Below are positions 42,393 to 53,600 of a stretch of DNA of 64,000 nt, piece after piece (positions within the stretch are counted from its first letter, which is position 1; the number at the start of each line of letters is the position of its first letter). Origin of the DNA: Ulva prolifera (taxonomy: Eukaryota; Chlorophyta; Ulvophyceae; Ulvales; Ulvaceae); contig JALAAN010000010.1 in NCBI GenBank assembly GCA_023078555.1, positions 1,302,001 through 1,366,000 of the forward strand, read 5' to 3'. Position numbers and translations under genes: made by a program. The notes under the pieces were generated by a model. That model saw only the letters and a program-made list of their open reading frames with translations. It ran no database searches and was not told the DNA's origin.

Positions 42393-42516
42393 CCTGCGCG
42401 CGCACCGGTGTTGGGTCGCCTTGCAGCATTTCAAGGGCTGCCACCCAGAAATCAGACCTAAATATTTGGAATTGTTGTATGTCATCAGGCCTGATGACCC
42501 ACGCCTGCGCACGCAC
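42393..42516 (-). mobile_element. R3 element with 13-bp flanking repeats, in an intron
   Basis: CCTGCGCGCGCAC (42393-42405) and CCTGCGCACGCAC (42504-42516) bracket 98 bp that on the minus strand read AACAATTCCAAATATTTAGG, TCTGGGTGGCAGCCCTTGAA and GCGACCCAACACC. Orientation relative to the neighbouring gene is the same as at 31.4 kb. It lies just upstream of the first recognised exon of the STAT-like paralogue, with the acceptor at 42371. Confidence 0.55.
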
Positions 42517-43271
42517 GAATGCATGCATGATCGTCTCGAGCCGGACACCGTCCTGCCGGCAGCCTGCGCACGACGCTGCGAATTCTGTGTCCAGGGGCAG
42601 TATTTGCGTGTGTGTTGGATACGCCTAGCGCTGTGCTGTGCTGTGTTGTGCTGTGCTTTGTGATGTGCGCTCGTGGGGCTGACATGTGCTTCGGAACTTC
42701 CGAACGTGGAACGGTTGAACTTCCGAAAGTTGAACGTGCACGGCCCGTGTCAAATTTAGGCCAACAGGATGGTAGCCTTGTAGATCTGATCCAAGAAGTA
42801 GCAACAGGAAATACAATCAAGCTGTGCCTCGATCCCCCTTGCAATCGGATATGTTGCTCGCTTTACCCACAGCAATCTAGATCTGCTTGGTCGTCAAAGC
42901 CATCCCAGGACATTTGGTCGTGGACGACGAACTAGACATCTGCAGTGCCGAACCGCCAGCAAGTGTATAATTAAGGGGGCATGGTAGCACCAGCGCATGC
43001 ATGGTGGTGGACACCATTCTGTACATCACTGATACTTGGCGGTTTGTGTTTTTTTCAAATGATACCTCTGGCATGTGGCTGGAGGGGCGCACCCGGCATC
43101 GGGGCCTGCATTGCGGCCGCTGCCTCCACCTCCGGGCACCAGAAGGCGCTTGTCGGCACTCCGGCCGGGCGCGCAGCCGGCCGCCCCTCTGCTACTCCGC
43201 CCCTGCACGCCTGGAAGTGTTCAGTGAATGCGTGGCTATGGGGGCATTGCAGTGTAGAATCAAAGTACATC

Positions 43272-43317
43272 TGACATTACTGAGCCGTTTCCTGAAGGGG
43301 ACATTGACAACTCCAAA
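43272..43317 (+). repeat. R4 repeat copy
   Basis: TTACTGAGCCGTTTCCTGAA and GGACATTGACAACTCC match the R4 core. Confidence 0.5.
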
Positions 43318-43478
43318 TTGCAGTGTAGCTGGGACGCTCGAGCCCACACGATGCATGCATGCATGCGAACGCTGCGGTCATCCTCATCCTCAGCATTAGA
43401 CTGGCCAACGGATCCCTTCGTGCCATGGCAAGGACAGGCTGCGTCTGTGTGTGGCACTGACAAAGTCAGAGGCAGGTA

Positions 43479-43552
43479 GCACCGCAGGCCACATCTGTGC
43501 GGCAGGCAAACAGTGCACTGTTTGCCTGCCGCACAGATGTGGCCTGCGGTGC
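43479..43552. repeat. Perfect 74-bp palindrome
   Basis: Two 37-nt arms are exact reverse complements with no spacer; the centre is CAGTGCACTG. The left arm starts GCACCGCAGGCCACATCTGT. The outer part, AGGTAGCACCGCAGGCC, is the R2-related core, also seen at 59960, so the palindrome may have grown from a repeat end. Transcribed, it would form a 37-bp hairpin. A fold-back assembly artefact is possible. Confidence 0.9.
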
Positions 43553-43732
43553 CATGGCCAGGCATTCGACGCCGCCGGGTGGAAATGGTGCGGACAATTG
43601 CTAGGTGATACAGATGCGCTTGGGCCTCGCCAGACCATATGGTCTGCAGTTCGTGCTCAGGTCAAAAGGCAACTTGAAGGGAAGCTCTTTCCCGCAGCAA
43701 AGTGCTCACCACCACTACCAGCTCCTGTAAAG

Positions 43733-43793
43733 TAAAGTAAATCTAAATTTACTGAGCCGTATCCTATTGGACATTGACAACTCCGAGTTAACG
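43733..43793 (+). repeat. R4 repeat copy (fullest)
   Basis: TGTAAAGTAAAGTAAATCTA, then AATTTACTGAGCCGTATCCT and GGACATTGACAACTCCG. This copy defines the family's AT-rich end. Confidence 0.55.
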
Positions 43794-43975
43794 GGACCAC
43801 ATATGGACCACATATGCCGAGTCTCCTGTCAGTGCCAAGCAGTTTGTGGTTCACCACATTACACAAGGTTATGGAGGAAACATCATCATGGCACTGACAG
43901 AAGCCCAAGCCATCTGTCACCAGATCTGCAGCTGAAGTATGGCTCACCAGCTCACCAGCTCACGCACAAACACCT

Positions 43976-44072
43976 GGGGGGGGGGGGGGGGGGGGGGGGG
44001 GGGGTGCGCGGGTTCCCCATATGGTTTCTGCTCGCGGTGCTACCTGCCTTGCTTGCTTTGTCCTTGTAACAC
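43976..44072 (+). mobile_element. R2 3' end behind a G29 tract
   Basis: 29 consecutive G (43976-44004) precede GCTCGCGGTGCTACCTGCCT and TGCTTTGTCCTTGTAAC. The next bases, CTCAGTCCGGCAGGATCGGC (44079), are the R1 3'-UTR motif, so pieces of two retroposon families abut. Confidence 0.5.
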
Positions 44073-44109
44073 ACACGCCTCAGTCCGGCAGGATCGGCAT
44101 ACGCCAGAA

Positions 44110-46900
44110 AGGACTCGGGTCCTATTCTGGCGTAGGATCCTATGAACAGACCCTCATACATCCGGGGCCCACGCCCGACAACAAGGCGGGCAGCACCACG
44201 ACACCAGCAGGCAGTGCAAGAACACATCCATCAGCCCGGTCCGACCAGGTAGTGCCATGGAGTGGGGTTGTCAGATAAGTCACATATACCGGGCTATTGT
44301 ACGGCAAAGCTCACACACACAACAAGCCAACAATTGTTGGCTTAAGCAAAGCAAACGGCCGTCACACAAGCAACCACTAGAACGCATCCCAACAAACAAC
44401 CAAAACCAAGTGCATCAAACGCTCCATGAACAGAGCTCTCAACCCAGAAAATCATCCACCGGCACGTCAAAGCCATGGAGTGGGTTGGGTGCATGCGCTG
44501 TGTGGATGTGTAACGATTGGTTCACCACAAACTTGGAGAGGCCAGTTGCACTGCCTGCACTGCCGGGGAGAAGCACAGGCACAACAATGCCACCACACGC
44601 TACCATCATCAGCAGCATCATCCAGACGCATAAAATACAAGTTTGTCTAGACATCATGGGACAGACTTCTGCCGTGGGTCCAAACGGACATCGAATGCAA
44701 TCGTGGAAGTTCGTGCGGATCTATAGACGCCGACTTTCTCAACTCTGCCCAAAGCAATTGGGAATTCCCGATTCATTATAATGCATATGCTGCAGCATGC
44801 TGCCGTTCCGATTGGCCATGGATATGACGCGCACGAGGCTTGAATTCGCCGCCGGTATAGCCTCGCCAGCGCCGGACGTCGACATCGCTCAATGCTCTCC
44901 AAGACATGTATGAGAGCGGACCGGCACCTGCTGGAAACGTGGCCACCGATGTGATCGTGCGGCTGACTGCTTGTGCCTGCCGCTGCGCCTGCTGAGGCAA
45001 ACATGACACGGGTCTGCTGGACGGAGCGGTCGCGTCGTGGTCGTGGTCGCGTCGTGGTCGCTACTATCTCGACACACTCGCAGGAGTGGGAGGAATTCAT
45101 GTGCACAGCTGCGCTGAACGCCGGTACTTGTATGAAGCTCGCAGCTGAGCTCTGCTCGCACCGAGCGCCCGCCGCTCTGGCGTCAGGCGAACCGCTGTCC
45201 ATGTCGATGCCGAGGGACACGCGCTCTGGCGGAGGAAAGCGTGGCACAGGAAGTGGTACCTGCTCGGGAGGTGCCCGCGACTTGTGCATGATGCCATTAT
45301 TTTCAAACACCTCGCGCGATCAGGCGCTCATGACGCATCCAGCGAGGCACACGGCGATGTCGAGCGGTGCCTAGAATCAATCTTAAGACAGTCAACTTGG
45401 ATCCAAGGTGACTGTCCTGAGATTGGTTTCGGAAAGCTGTTACAGACGAGTGCATGGGTTGTGGTTGTGGTTCTGGTTCTGGTTCTGGAGCCCATGACTA
45501 GCTTGCAGCCATGTGTACAAACTCAGTCAACGCACAGAGACGGTTCTGGGTTCTGCACTGACATCGTCTGTAGCTAATCTGTAGCTAATCTGTAGCTGAT
45601 TCATAGCTCAGTGTAGTGTAGCTAGTGGACTGTAGTTCAGTATACTATGCTGTTCTAGTTCATCATGCAGAAATGCATAACACCTTGGTCAGCTGCTTCA
45701 GCTGGCTGCAGCAGAGGTTCCCTAGAGATGCTGCAGCCATGAGTTCAGGGGATGGCAGTGCCTGCATGATCTGTGCACAGATCAACAAACAGTAACACCC
45801 AGTTTGCAGCTGCCCACTGCAAAGGAATCTGCAGGGAAGTATGCCATGACCCCCACACCTCCAACAGCAATTGCAAGAGGCAAACAACCAAAGGGGCCGT
45901 TTAGGCCTGTTACCATAACGGATGACACTCGTAACAAGTCAAAACATGGCCACTGCATGATGCCCCCTTTCATGCATGCACAGGCGGAGCTCACATGCAG
46001 GTAGCAGATCACCAGGTAGAATGCTGGGCTGTGCATCCCAGTTGCACACAGGATTGGCCACACTAGATATCTCTGGCAGTGCATTGTCACCAGGTACACA
46101 ATGCCTGTCATCAGTGTGACACTAGGGGGGAAGTGATTTAGTTGCGTGACGGACTGATGGACTGAGCCACATGAGAGGCACATAGGGTCAACACAAACGA
46201 CTGTGCGACCACACAAACCCACATAAACGCACCTCATGTGGGCAGCAGCAGGGCTAACACCTCCATGACTCCAGTCTATGATGAGTAATTTCAGCCAACA
46301 TGCTTCACATCATGGACCTCCTCTCGTAACCTCCTTGTAATCTCCTCATAGCCTTCTCATGGTGTCATGGTTTATGCTGCATGGATGTGACTGCTGTGGA
46401 TGCTGTGATACAATGGCACCTGAGAGGCATTGGCAGGTTCCACTGCAGGCAGGCCAACCACCTGAATGCACCAACAAGGACCTTACACACTGCAAGGGCC
46501 ACAATCGCTGGGCCGTGCAACACACAACACACTGCAATGGCAGGTGGTGGTGGTTGTGTTCTGGCCGTGTGCAACAGACTAAGTTCTGAGTCTGAAAATT
46601 GCTCGCAAAGGCCTTTGAGCTTGCAACACAATACAAGGCCTCCACAGAACACATGTCAAGCCAGCGCTCGTACATGTGGCGGCGTTACCTGGGTGTTGCG
46701 CTGTGAGGCATGACGTCGGTGGCTTACGGGTGTAGTGCTCCTGAGTCTGTATGCCCGCATGCCCCGTGGTGCTCATGGGCTTTCCGAATGTGTCCCTGCA
46801 GCACATACGGCTCAGTACATTCAGAGTTGCTTTGCTGTTCTTACGTACAGCCGGCCCTCAGAAAGCCTACAAATGCACCCCCTGCCCCGGGCGGTGAGAC
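44110..46900. other. Non-genic stretch, no supported gene
   Basis: A minus-strand frame at 44654-45310 is open for 218 codons but has no domain and Cys/Arg-rich composition. Small direct repeats occur at 45021-45060 (GTCGTGGTC) and 45572-45598 (CTGTAGCTAAT). I see no reliable gene. Confidence 0.4.
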
Positions 46901-46903
46901 CAC

Positions 46904-46934
46904 ACATTTAGATTTACTTTACTTTACACACACG
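46904..46934 (-). repeat. R4 repeat fragment
   Basis: CACATTTAGATTTACTTTAC followed by TTTACACACAC is the reverse of the R4 AT-rich end. Confidence 0.4.
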
Positions 46935-47139
46935 CACAAGCGCCGGTGAGGTGAGCACTGCAGCCTCCATGCTTGCCTGGGCGTGATGCTGCCCCTCAGC
47001 TGCTCGCCCTGCGCGGTCGTGAAGAAGAGGCACCTGTAGCGGTGCTGGGGGGACAACGGCCGGTCACCGGTGGCGTGAGCATGCATGCGCCAGGCACGTG
47101 TGCTTTGTGGGACCGCCTCACGAGTGCACAGTACAACAC

Positions 47140-47195
47140 AGTGAGTCTGGATTGACTGAGCCGAAGCCTTTGTTAAATGACATTGAGTGTGAACC
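47140..47195 (+). repeat. R4 repeat copy, diverged
   Basis: GTGAGTCTGGATTGACTGAG, CCGAAGCC and GACATTGAG resemble the R4 core. It begins at a donor-like ACA|GTGAGT. Confidence 0.35.
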
Positions 47196-47587
47196 GGCGC
47201 TGCGATGGGTCGTGCTTCTGCCGTCTGGCTGGCCCTTCCTCGCCATGCACGCCTCGGTGCGGGGCTCTCTACAGAGTTATGGATGCGGTACGTATTCGCT
47301 GTTGTCGACGCAATGCATTCCAGCCGGTTTGATTACCCAGGTTCATCCGGAAAGATTGGGCTGGTCACGGCATGGTTCAAGGGCTGCTGCTTTTTTATTG
47401 CAGCTCAGCTCGTTGCAGCCGCTGCATCGTGGCCTCAACAACTGCACTTTGACACAGAAAGCAAGCGGCGATAGAGGCTGTGGCAAGGTGCATCTCGGAT
47501 GCAGCCTAAGTGACGACACAGCGATGCCGATTCAGTTCATTGCCGACTCAGTTCAGTTCAGTTGCAAGTGTTGCTGTGTACAGGTGT

Positions 47588-47635
47588 GTGTGTGTTACAA
47601 GGACAAAGCGTGCAAGGCAGGCGGCACCGCGGGCA
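47588..47635 (-). mobile_element. R2 3'-end copy, minus orientation
   Basis: GTGTGTGTTACAAGGACAAA, GCGTGCAAGGCAGGC and GGCACCGCGGG are the reverse of the R2 3' end. Confidence 0.5.
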
Positions 47636-47779
47636 GCAACCAGGGGCATCATACACCCACGCACTCATCAACACGCAGCACATACCAACACACCCATGCA
47701 ACCGCACACGGCAGCACCCGCTGTGGCCGAAGCCACCTGTGTAAGGGTGGGTGGGTTGGGATTCTGCGGGGGCGGGTGT

Positions 47780-47896
47780 ATGGAGGACGGTGTGCTGCGC
47801 TTGTTCAACCTGAGCTACACATGCAACAGTGTTCGAAGCACCGTCTGGAGCATTCTGGACCAGATTGACACCTCGACTGTGCTGCCGGTGCGCTGA
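47780..47896 (+). CDS. Possible short exon of an unknown gene
   Basis: The frame MEDGVLRLFNLSYTCNSVRS, then TVWSILDQIDTSTVLPVR and a stop at 47894-47896, is notably protein-like in composition. The ATG at 47780 may be internal, since the frame is open upstream (VRVGGLGFCGGGC). A donor-like CCG|GTGCGC lies just before the stop. No family is recognised, and the R2 copy next to it means it could belong to a mobile element. Confidence 0.25.
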   Translation: MEDGVLRLFNLSYTCNSVRSTVWSILDQIDTSTVLPVR

Positions 47897-48858
47897 GGCC
47901 AGCAACATCCAGGCAGTGGCCCCAGGCACATTCATTCCATTGGTTTAGGCATCAACTAAACTTTCCTCAGCACGCAGACATTACTGTGTCCTGCCTGATT
48001 CCTCCCAATCATCAGCCAAAGCCGTAGGTTGATGTTGTGCATACAGAGGACCAAAGTATGGCGCGGAGACAGCTGGCAAAACATGCCCTGAGTTCAGTAT
48101 TGAACATGCTCAATCAATCTCCATTGGAGCCTTGACTGGCAGAAATCTGTCAATATGAACGGAAGCAGCAGCTGTCAGCGTCAGTTCTGAGATCTCTTTG
48201 CAGGCCTGTGATTACAGAGTCGCACTGGTCTGTTTGGTCGATGTAGACTTCCTGTCGCCAGCATTACACCTTGGAAGTCACAGACTACTTATTCAAGGTG
48301 AGGTAGGCATTCATATGCATTTCAGGTCCGTGGTTGCTGATAGAATGTGGGGCAGAGCACACCGACGCCATTGCAGAGACTACACAGCCTGGGGCAGGCG
48401 CCGCGCTACTACATCGTGAACCAGACCCGGGGAATAATAAAGCAGTGTTCTGATTGGACCAACACTATCGCCGCTCGTGGAGGCTCCTGGATCACGAGCA
48501 CCCGGACACCGGTGCCGCGCTCCCATGCGCACGTCCAGAACGATTTCAAGGTGAGCTGATCACGACATCAAGTGTGCACCACCTGTATATCATTGTCCGT
48601 GAGAGCCCAAGCGGGCGGAAATGGCAAATGGATAGAAAGGACATGTTGTGACAGTGCACGATCAGCTTGGTGGCCAGGTGCCAACATGGCCAGTCACAGC
48701 AGAAAGCATCAGCGTCACGGCATCTCAGCTAAAGGCACAAATCAAACACGACTCAGTCGATGCACAGTAATCTTCGCGTCACGCGCGAACGGGCGTGCTT
48801 TGTACTGTCACTGTTCCGGTCGGACAGCTTCGCCACGGCCTAGTTCACCGGCCGATTG

Positions 48859-49455
48859 ATGGATGATAGCGGCTCCCACACTGCCCCACGGCATGAAGTA
48901 CTTTCCGATGATGAGCATGGAAGCTGCTCACAAGCCAGTAACGGAGATAATGCTGTCGTACATATGCTCCCTGGCGTTGCTCCTTTCCTGAACTCCGTAG
49001 CTGCACATCCGTGTGAACACATACATCCACCACCGGCAGCTGAATTTACGATACTCCACGGAAATCATGGCACCGCCGAATGTAGTGCGCATGATGCGTT
49101 GGTGGCCCCACACCCGGATGCTCAGGTTGGACAGGAGACTGCAGATGTCCGGTCTGCACCATTGAGACACGCCACCGAGAGTGGGCACTACACGCAAGAA
49201 TCTGTTCCACATTCACCTGATCCATCTCTCGCTGAGTCCCGTGGATACTCCGATCTGGGAGATTCCATCGAAGAGGATGAGCTGTACCGCAGTCTTGCGG
49301 ACAATGAGCTTGCCGTTGTACCATATGGCATCACGCTGGAACGATATCTGGCACAGCTTATATTCAAGTGTGACTCTGACCATGGCTACATGCTCTGGAG
49401 CCATGTTGCACGAGCATGGCTTTTGCTGGGCAAGCATGCACATGCACATTCCTAG
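48859..49455 (+). CDS. Hypothetical protein, probably disordered
   Basis: 198 codons from an ATG. The composition is Asp/Glu/His/Ser-rich, ending DSIEEDELYRSLADNELAVV, PYGITLERYLAQLIFKCDSD and HGYMLWSHVARAWLLLG, a more structured C-terminus. The same reading phase opens again at 49600-50298 after stops, so an intron in 49440-49660 is possible (an acceptor-like CTGCAG|GTACGG lies at 49654-49659). No known domain. Could be a real gene or a chance frame. Confidence 0.3.
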   Translation: MDDSGSHTAPRHEVLSDDEHGSCSQASNGDNAVVHMLPGVAPFLNSVAAHPCEHIHPPPAAEFTILHGNHGTAECSAHDALVAPHPDAQVGQETADVRSAPLRHATESGHYTQESVPHSPDPSLAESRGYSDLGDSIEEDELYRSLADNELAVVPYGITLERYLAQLIFKCDSDHGYMLWSHVARAWLLLGKHAHAHS

Positions 49456-50344
49456 AAGCACATGGCTCTCAGAGGAGACATTGACCAGCTGCTCGAAAAA
49501 CACTGAATGTGTTCAACGCAGCTGCTATTTGCGCCATAATGTCAAGGTGTCCAGCACGGCTTCCTTCCACAGGCTGTTCAGAAGTGCCCTCACAGCTTCA
49601 TGAACGAAGCTGCTCGCACACAACAAGCCACTACAACCCCACAGACGTCCTGCTGCAGGTACGGCGGCGGGGACTGGAACATCGTCGATGCACGGCACGT
49701 CTGCGCTCATGTGACCGGCCCAAACCGCCTCGCCCCGCTGCTATGGCGCTATGCTCGTGTTGCCCCACGGCCACCAGCATATGCAGCCACCATCACACCC
49801 CGCCAGCCACGCCATGCTACCCAAGGCCTTTCCCCATCTCCACCGCCGCTTCCCTCCCGTGTTCCATCATCACTCCCCACCAGCCGTGTCTCTCCAGGCG
49901 GCCGTATCATTCCAGATGACACCAGAAGGTTCTGGAGCACATCTGTCATGCAGACGGGCACACATGCTGGACACTCACAACACTCTTCTGCTGACAGCAT
50001 AGCCATCACCAGGCCCTCTCGCTTCAGCGAATCTGTGCCCTCACCCAGCAGTACATATCGGCGGACAGATGAGATCAGCCATGAAGGAAGCCACATGATC
50101 GAGACGCGCCATCGCAGGGACGGCGAGCAGTGCCCGACCTCGGGCGACCAGTGGCGCACGGCGGGGAGTGCGGCAGCGGCTGTAGCGTATCGCAGGTGCT
50201 TTCACATCTGCTGTCCTGAACTTGCCACCCCCGGAGGGTTCATTGTCGATGCAGGCATGCCCAGAGGTCTGGGTGCCCCGACATGGAGGCTGGCTTGAGT
50301 TGGGCTCAGCTAAGCACCCTGCCTATCAGCTCCGGCACATGCCA

Positions 50345-50396
50345 ATGTCCTCTTCAGGATACGGCTCACTAAATCTAAATTCACTCTACTTTACAT
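50345..50396 (-). repeat. R4 repeat copy
   Basis: AATGTCCTCTTCAGGATACG, GCTCACTAAATCTAAATTCA and CTCTACTTTACA are the reverse of the R4 sequence. Confidence 0.55.
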
Positions 50397-50605
50397 GCAT
50401 CAGCGCGGCCTCTGCGGGCCTGCATGCGCACGTCAGCCGCATGTAACCTACCACGCACATGGTCGGTACTTTCTTTTGGTGCTCCGCCACACAGCCGCTT
50501 GATCCCATGAAATCTATTCTTTGCTCTACGACGCACACTGCGCATTCTGCTAGCCTGCCAGGTCCACAGAGGCCTGACTCCGCCCCAGGTGCACCCCCTC
50601 TGCAG

Positions 50606-53600
50606 GTCGTGGAGCAGCAGCGCATACCGTGCAACGCAGGACGAGGACGGGCCGCCACGGTGGCTGTGTGAGCACTGCATGCATGACTCAGAGCCGCATC
50701 ACGCCTCCCCCGGGCGGGGCTCCGTCTCGGCGTTGAGCAGCTGCAGCAGCGTGGCAAGCGCGGCCCCGGACATCCTTTTCTGGAACTCGCACCCCCCGCA
50801 GCAGGTGCTGTTCGCGCGTGGGGCGTACGCGACCGATGCGGACGGGTCGACCAGCGGCTGTCCCACACCGCAAGGCACCTGGGAGGCAGTGGAAGGTGGC
50901 TACGGCGGCAATCGTGAAGCCGGTGCAGCGCTGCTGCCAGGCATGTGCTGTCGTAGCGGCCCCAGCAGTGAGTCCAGCACGCACAGCGCGTCGGGCTCAT
51001 CGCCGAGCGGTATTGCAGAGGGTGGCCAGCCCGTGCATGAGCTGCATGGGCTTGACGTGCCCGATCGGCTGTCCCAAGCATCACCCATGCCGTGTCCTCG
51101 TCAAGGCGCAGACGACGCGCCTGGTGCCAGTATATCTGCCGCAGCGGCAGACGGCACCATGCATGGGCGCCATGCATGTGATGCGGTTGAAGGACGATCA
51201 GAGTCTGCTGCTCCGCAGCAGGAGGCCAAGACCCGGCGGGAATCCGTTGATGTCGAGGTCGGCAGGGATGCTGCTGATGCCTTTGCACATGTGGCGTCTG
51301 GGGACATGTCGACAGTCCCCCACATCGCTGAATGCGACCGCGCACTTCATCCTGAGAGGCAGTGTGATCACACCGAAAGCCGCTGGGGAACCGGCAGCAG
51401 AAGTACGTGTGACAGCGAGCCGCGGTGTAGCAGAGGGGGTAGCGATTCAACAGCAGCGCATCGCACGGGGCTTGCGTCTGTGGAGGAGAATGATTGTGGG
51501 GGTGATGAACGGAGGGAGGCTTCCGGCTGCGGGCCGGGCCGTGGCAGGTGCACGGGGAGCCGCCAGCAGCCCTCGCAGGCAGGCCGCCTTACGCCCGATG
51601 CCCGGGAGGGCTCTCGCAGCGGGCATGGCGGGCGCCTGCGGGATGGCGGGGGCGAGGTGTACGAGGGCGGAGCATGGCGCTTGGACGTCTGTGCGGGGTG
51701 CGGCATGCCGCGGCCGACCGCGTCAGGGGCGTCGTCGCGCCGCGAGGCCAGCCGGAGAGGCTGCGATGTGTTTGAGGGCATCTACGGCGAGCCCGTGCTG
51801 TGCGGCGTGGCCCCGCAGCTCCCGCTGCGGCGGCTGCATAGCGCGCCGCTGCCGCATCGACAACCATCGTGCGCACCCCTTTTGTGAGTAGCGTGAGACA
51901 TGCGGTCCTTGTGGCCATGCAATTGTTTGTAGTACAACGTTTGCCCATGTCGCCGCAAAAACACGGGCGCCGCTCCGCCGCGCTTACAGTGCGTTTACAG
52001 CGTACGTGGTCTGCACCAAAGCGAGCGGTCGGCTGTGTGCTGCCGCATGCTTGTTGCTCTGGCCGGCCACGGACGGCTGTGCAGGCCGCTCCAGCGGCGG
52101 TACTTGTTTCAATGGTCCGGGTTGGGGGCCGACTCTGACAAGGTGTGCAGGGACGTCAGCGTGTCCAGCAGTGGCACGGGCGCGCACGATGATGACGACA
52201 GCGGCACAGGCCCGCCCCCGCAGCCCGGCTGGGACTTCGGCATGGCCACAGCGCTGGATAGGGACGCCCTCGCGGCAACGCTGCATCCGGCACAGCTCAC
52301 TGGCGGCCTACTTGCCGGTGGCCCGCCGCCACCGGCCGCGTCGCTGCACTCGGACCAGGGCAGCTCGCAGCTGTCCCATGCACAGCAGGTGTGTTCAGCG
52401 AATTGCCAGAACTTCCGCGAGTGCGTGGCAGAGAAACAAAAGCATGCTACAGTGCACCCAGCGGCATCGATCGCACAGCAGGTGTGTTCTGGCCGCGAGC
52501 CGCGGAGCACTGCGTGCGAAACCGCAGTTCCTGGCACCTTTGTCCCCAGTCTGTTGAAGCTGAAATTTGAGCGTTTGCTCTGCCATACAATGGCCCGAGA
52601 TCGTGTAAAGTGATCAGTCTTTTGAAGCTGTTTCATAGCTGGGTCAGGGGCGCTCAAGCAGAGCAACTCGTGTCTGCTGTTCTGCCCGGCTGCAATGCTC
52701 GCGGTCCTACCTTAGTATCCGCAGTGAGCCACTCTGGCTGACACTTCGCACGGGTAGTTGTGGGGCAAGCGTGAAGGCTTGCATGCTGTGGCCGCAGAGG
52801 GAGTTCTGCCCAACTTCAGGTCTGCGGGCGCGCAGCGTGAGGGACAGGATCCGTGCAACTGAAATGCCAGCCCTGCGCCGTTCGTCCCATGCCCGTTCGG
52901 GTCTCAATCCAGTGCACCCTGTCAAATATATGTGGCCATATCATCAGTCCCTTGGTCTGCTTTGTGGAATGCACATTCACAGATTTACAATTATTCGTAC
53001 GATAGACGCGCACAGAAGTCAAAGATGGCGGCCCTGCTCTAAAACATCCTTGCTCGTGCCTATCGCGCTGGTCCGGGTATAAATTTCTAGTCCGCACCCT
53101 GCCGATGCACCGCATTAGTGAAGCAAGCATGCACTACCGTGGAGCCAGGCGCATCTTTCCTATCAGCCTCACTGCGAGCACCTTGGCCGGTGTGCTTCAG
53201 TGAGAATACGCATTTCGCGCTTTGGTGTGAGCCACGAGGTTGGTCGCACAGTGCACTTTGGTGGAACAGCAGCCGCGCCGGTGCAGGGCACCGTGGACGG
53301 CGCGGAGCAGCTGACGCGCTTCTATGCGGATGTGCTCGAGAAGATGCGGCACCCCCGCGCGCACGCGCTCATCAAGGAGACGCTCAACATCTTCCGCGAC
53401 GCACCCTCCGCGGCCGGCACGGAGGACCTCGACGGTGCCGGCATGCGTGCCGCCGGCTGGCTTCGCGCTTCGTCGCCCGGCAGCGCGGGAAGCAGCGCCT
53501 CTCGGTGCCTCTTTGCCGGGCGCCGCGCGCGCAGCGGCAGCCACGGCCGGGCGTCAGATGGGGCGGTGGTGATGGGGTCGTTGGACTGGGTGCGGGGGGG

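Noticed and set aside
44654..45310. Possible 5' exons of the minus-strand STAT-like gene
   Set aside because: The frame has no STAT N-terminal or coiled-coil pattern, and no phase-compatible splice to the 42370 exon could be shown.
50386..51450. A 354-codon minus-strand frame
   Set aside because: Overlaps a better + frame (Glu/Asp/Ser-rich); the minus frame is Arg/Cys/His-rich as expected for an antisense shadow.
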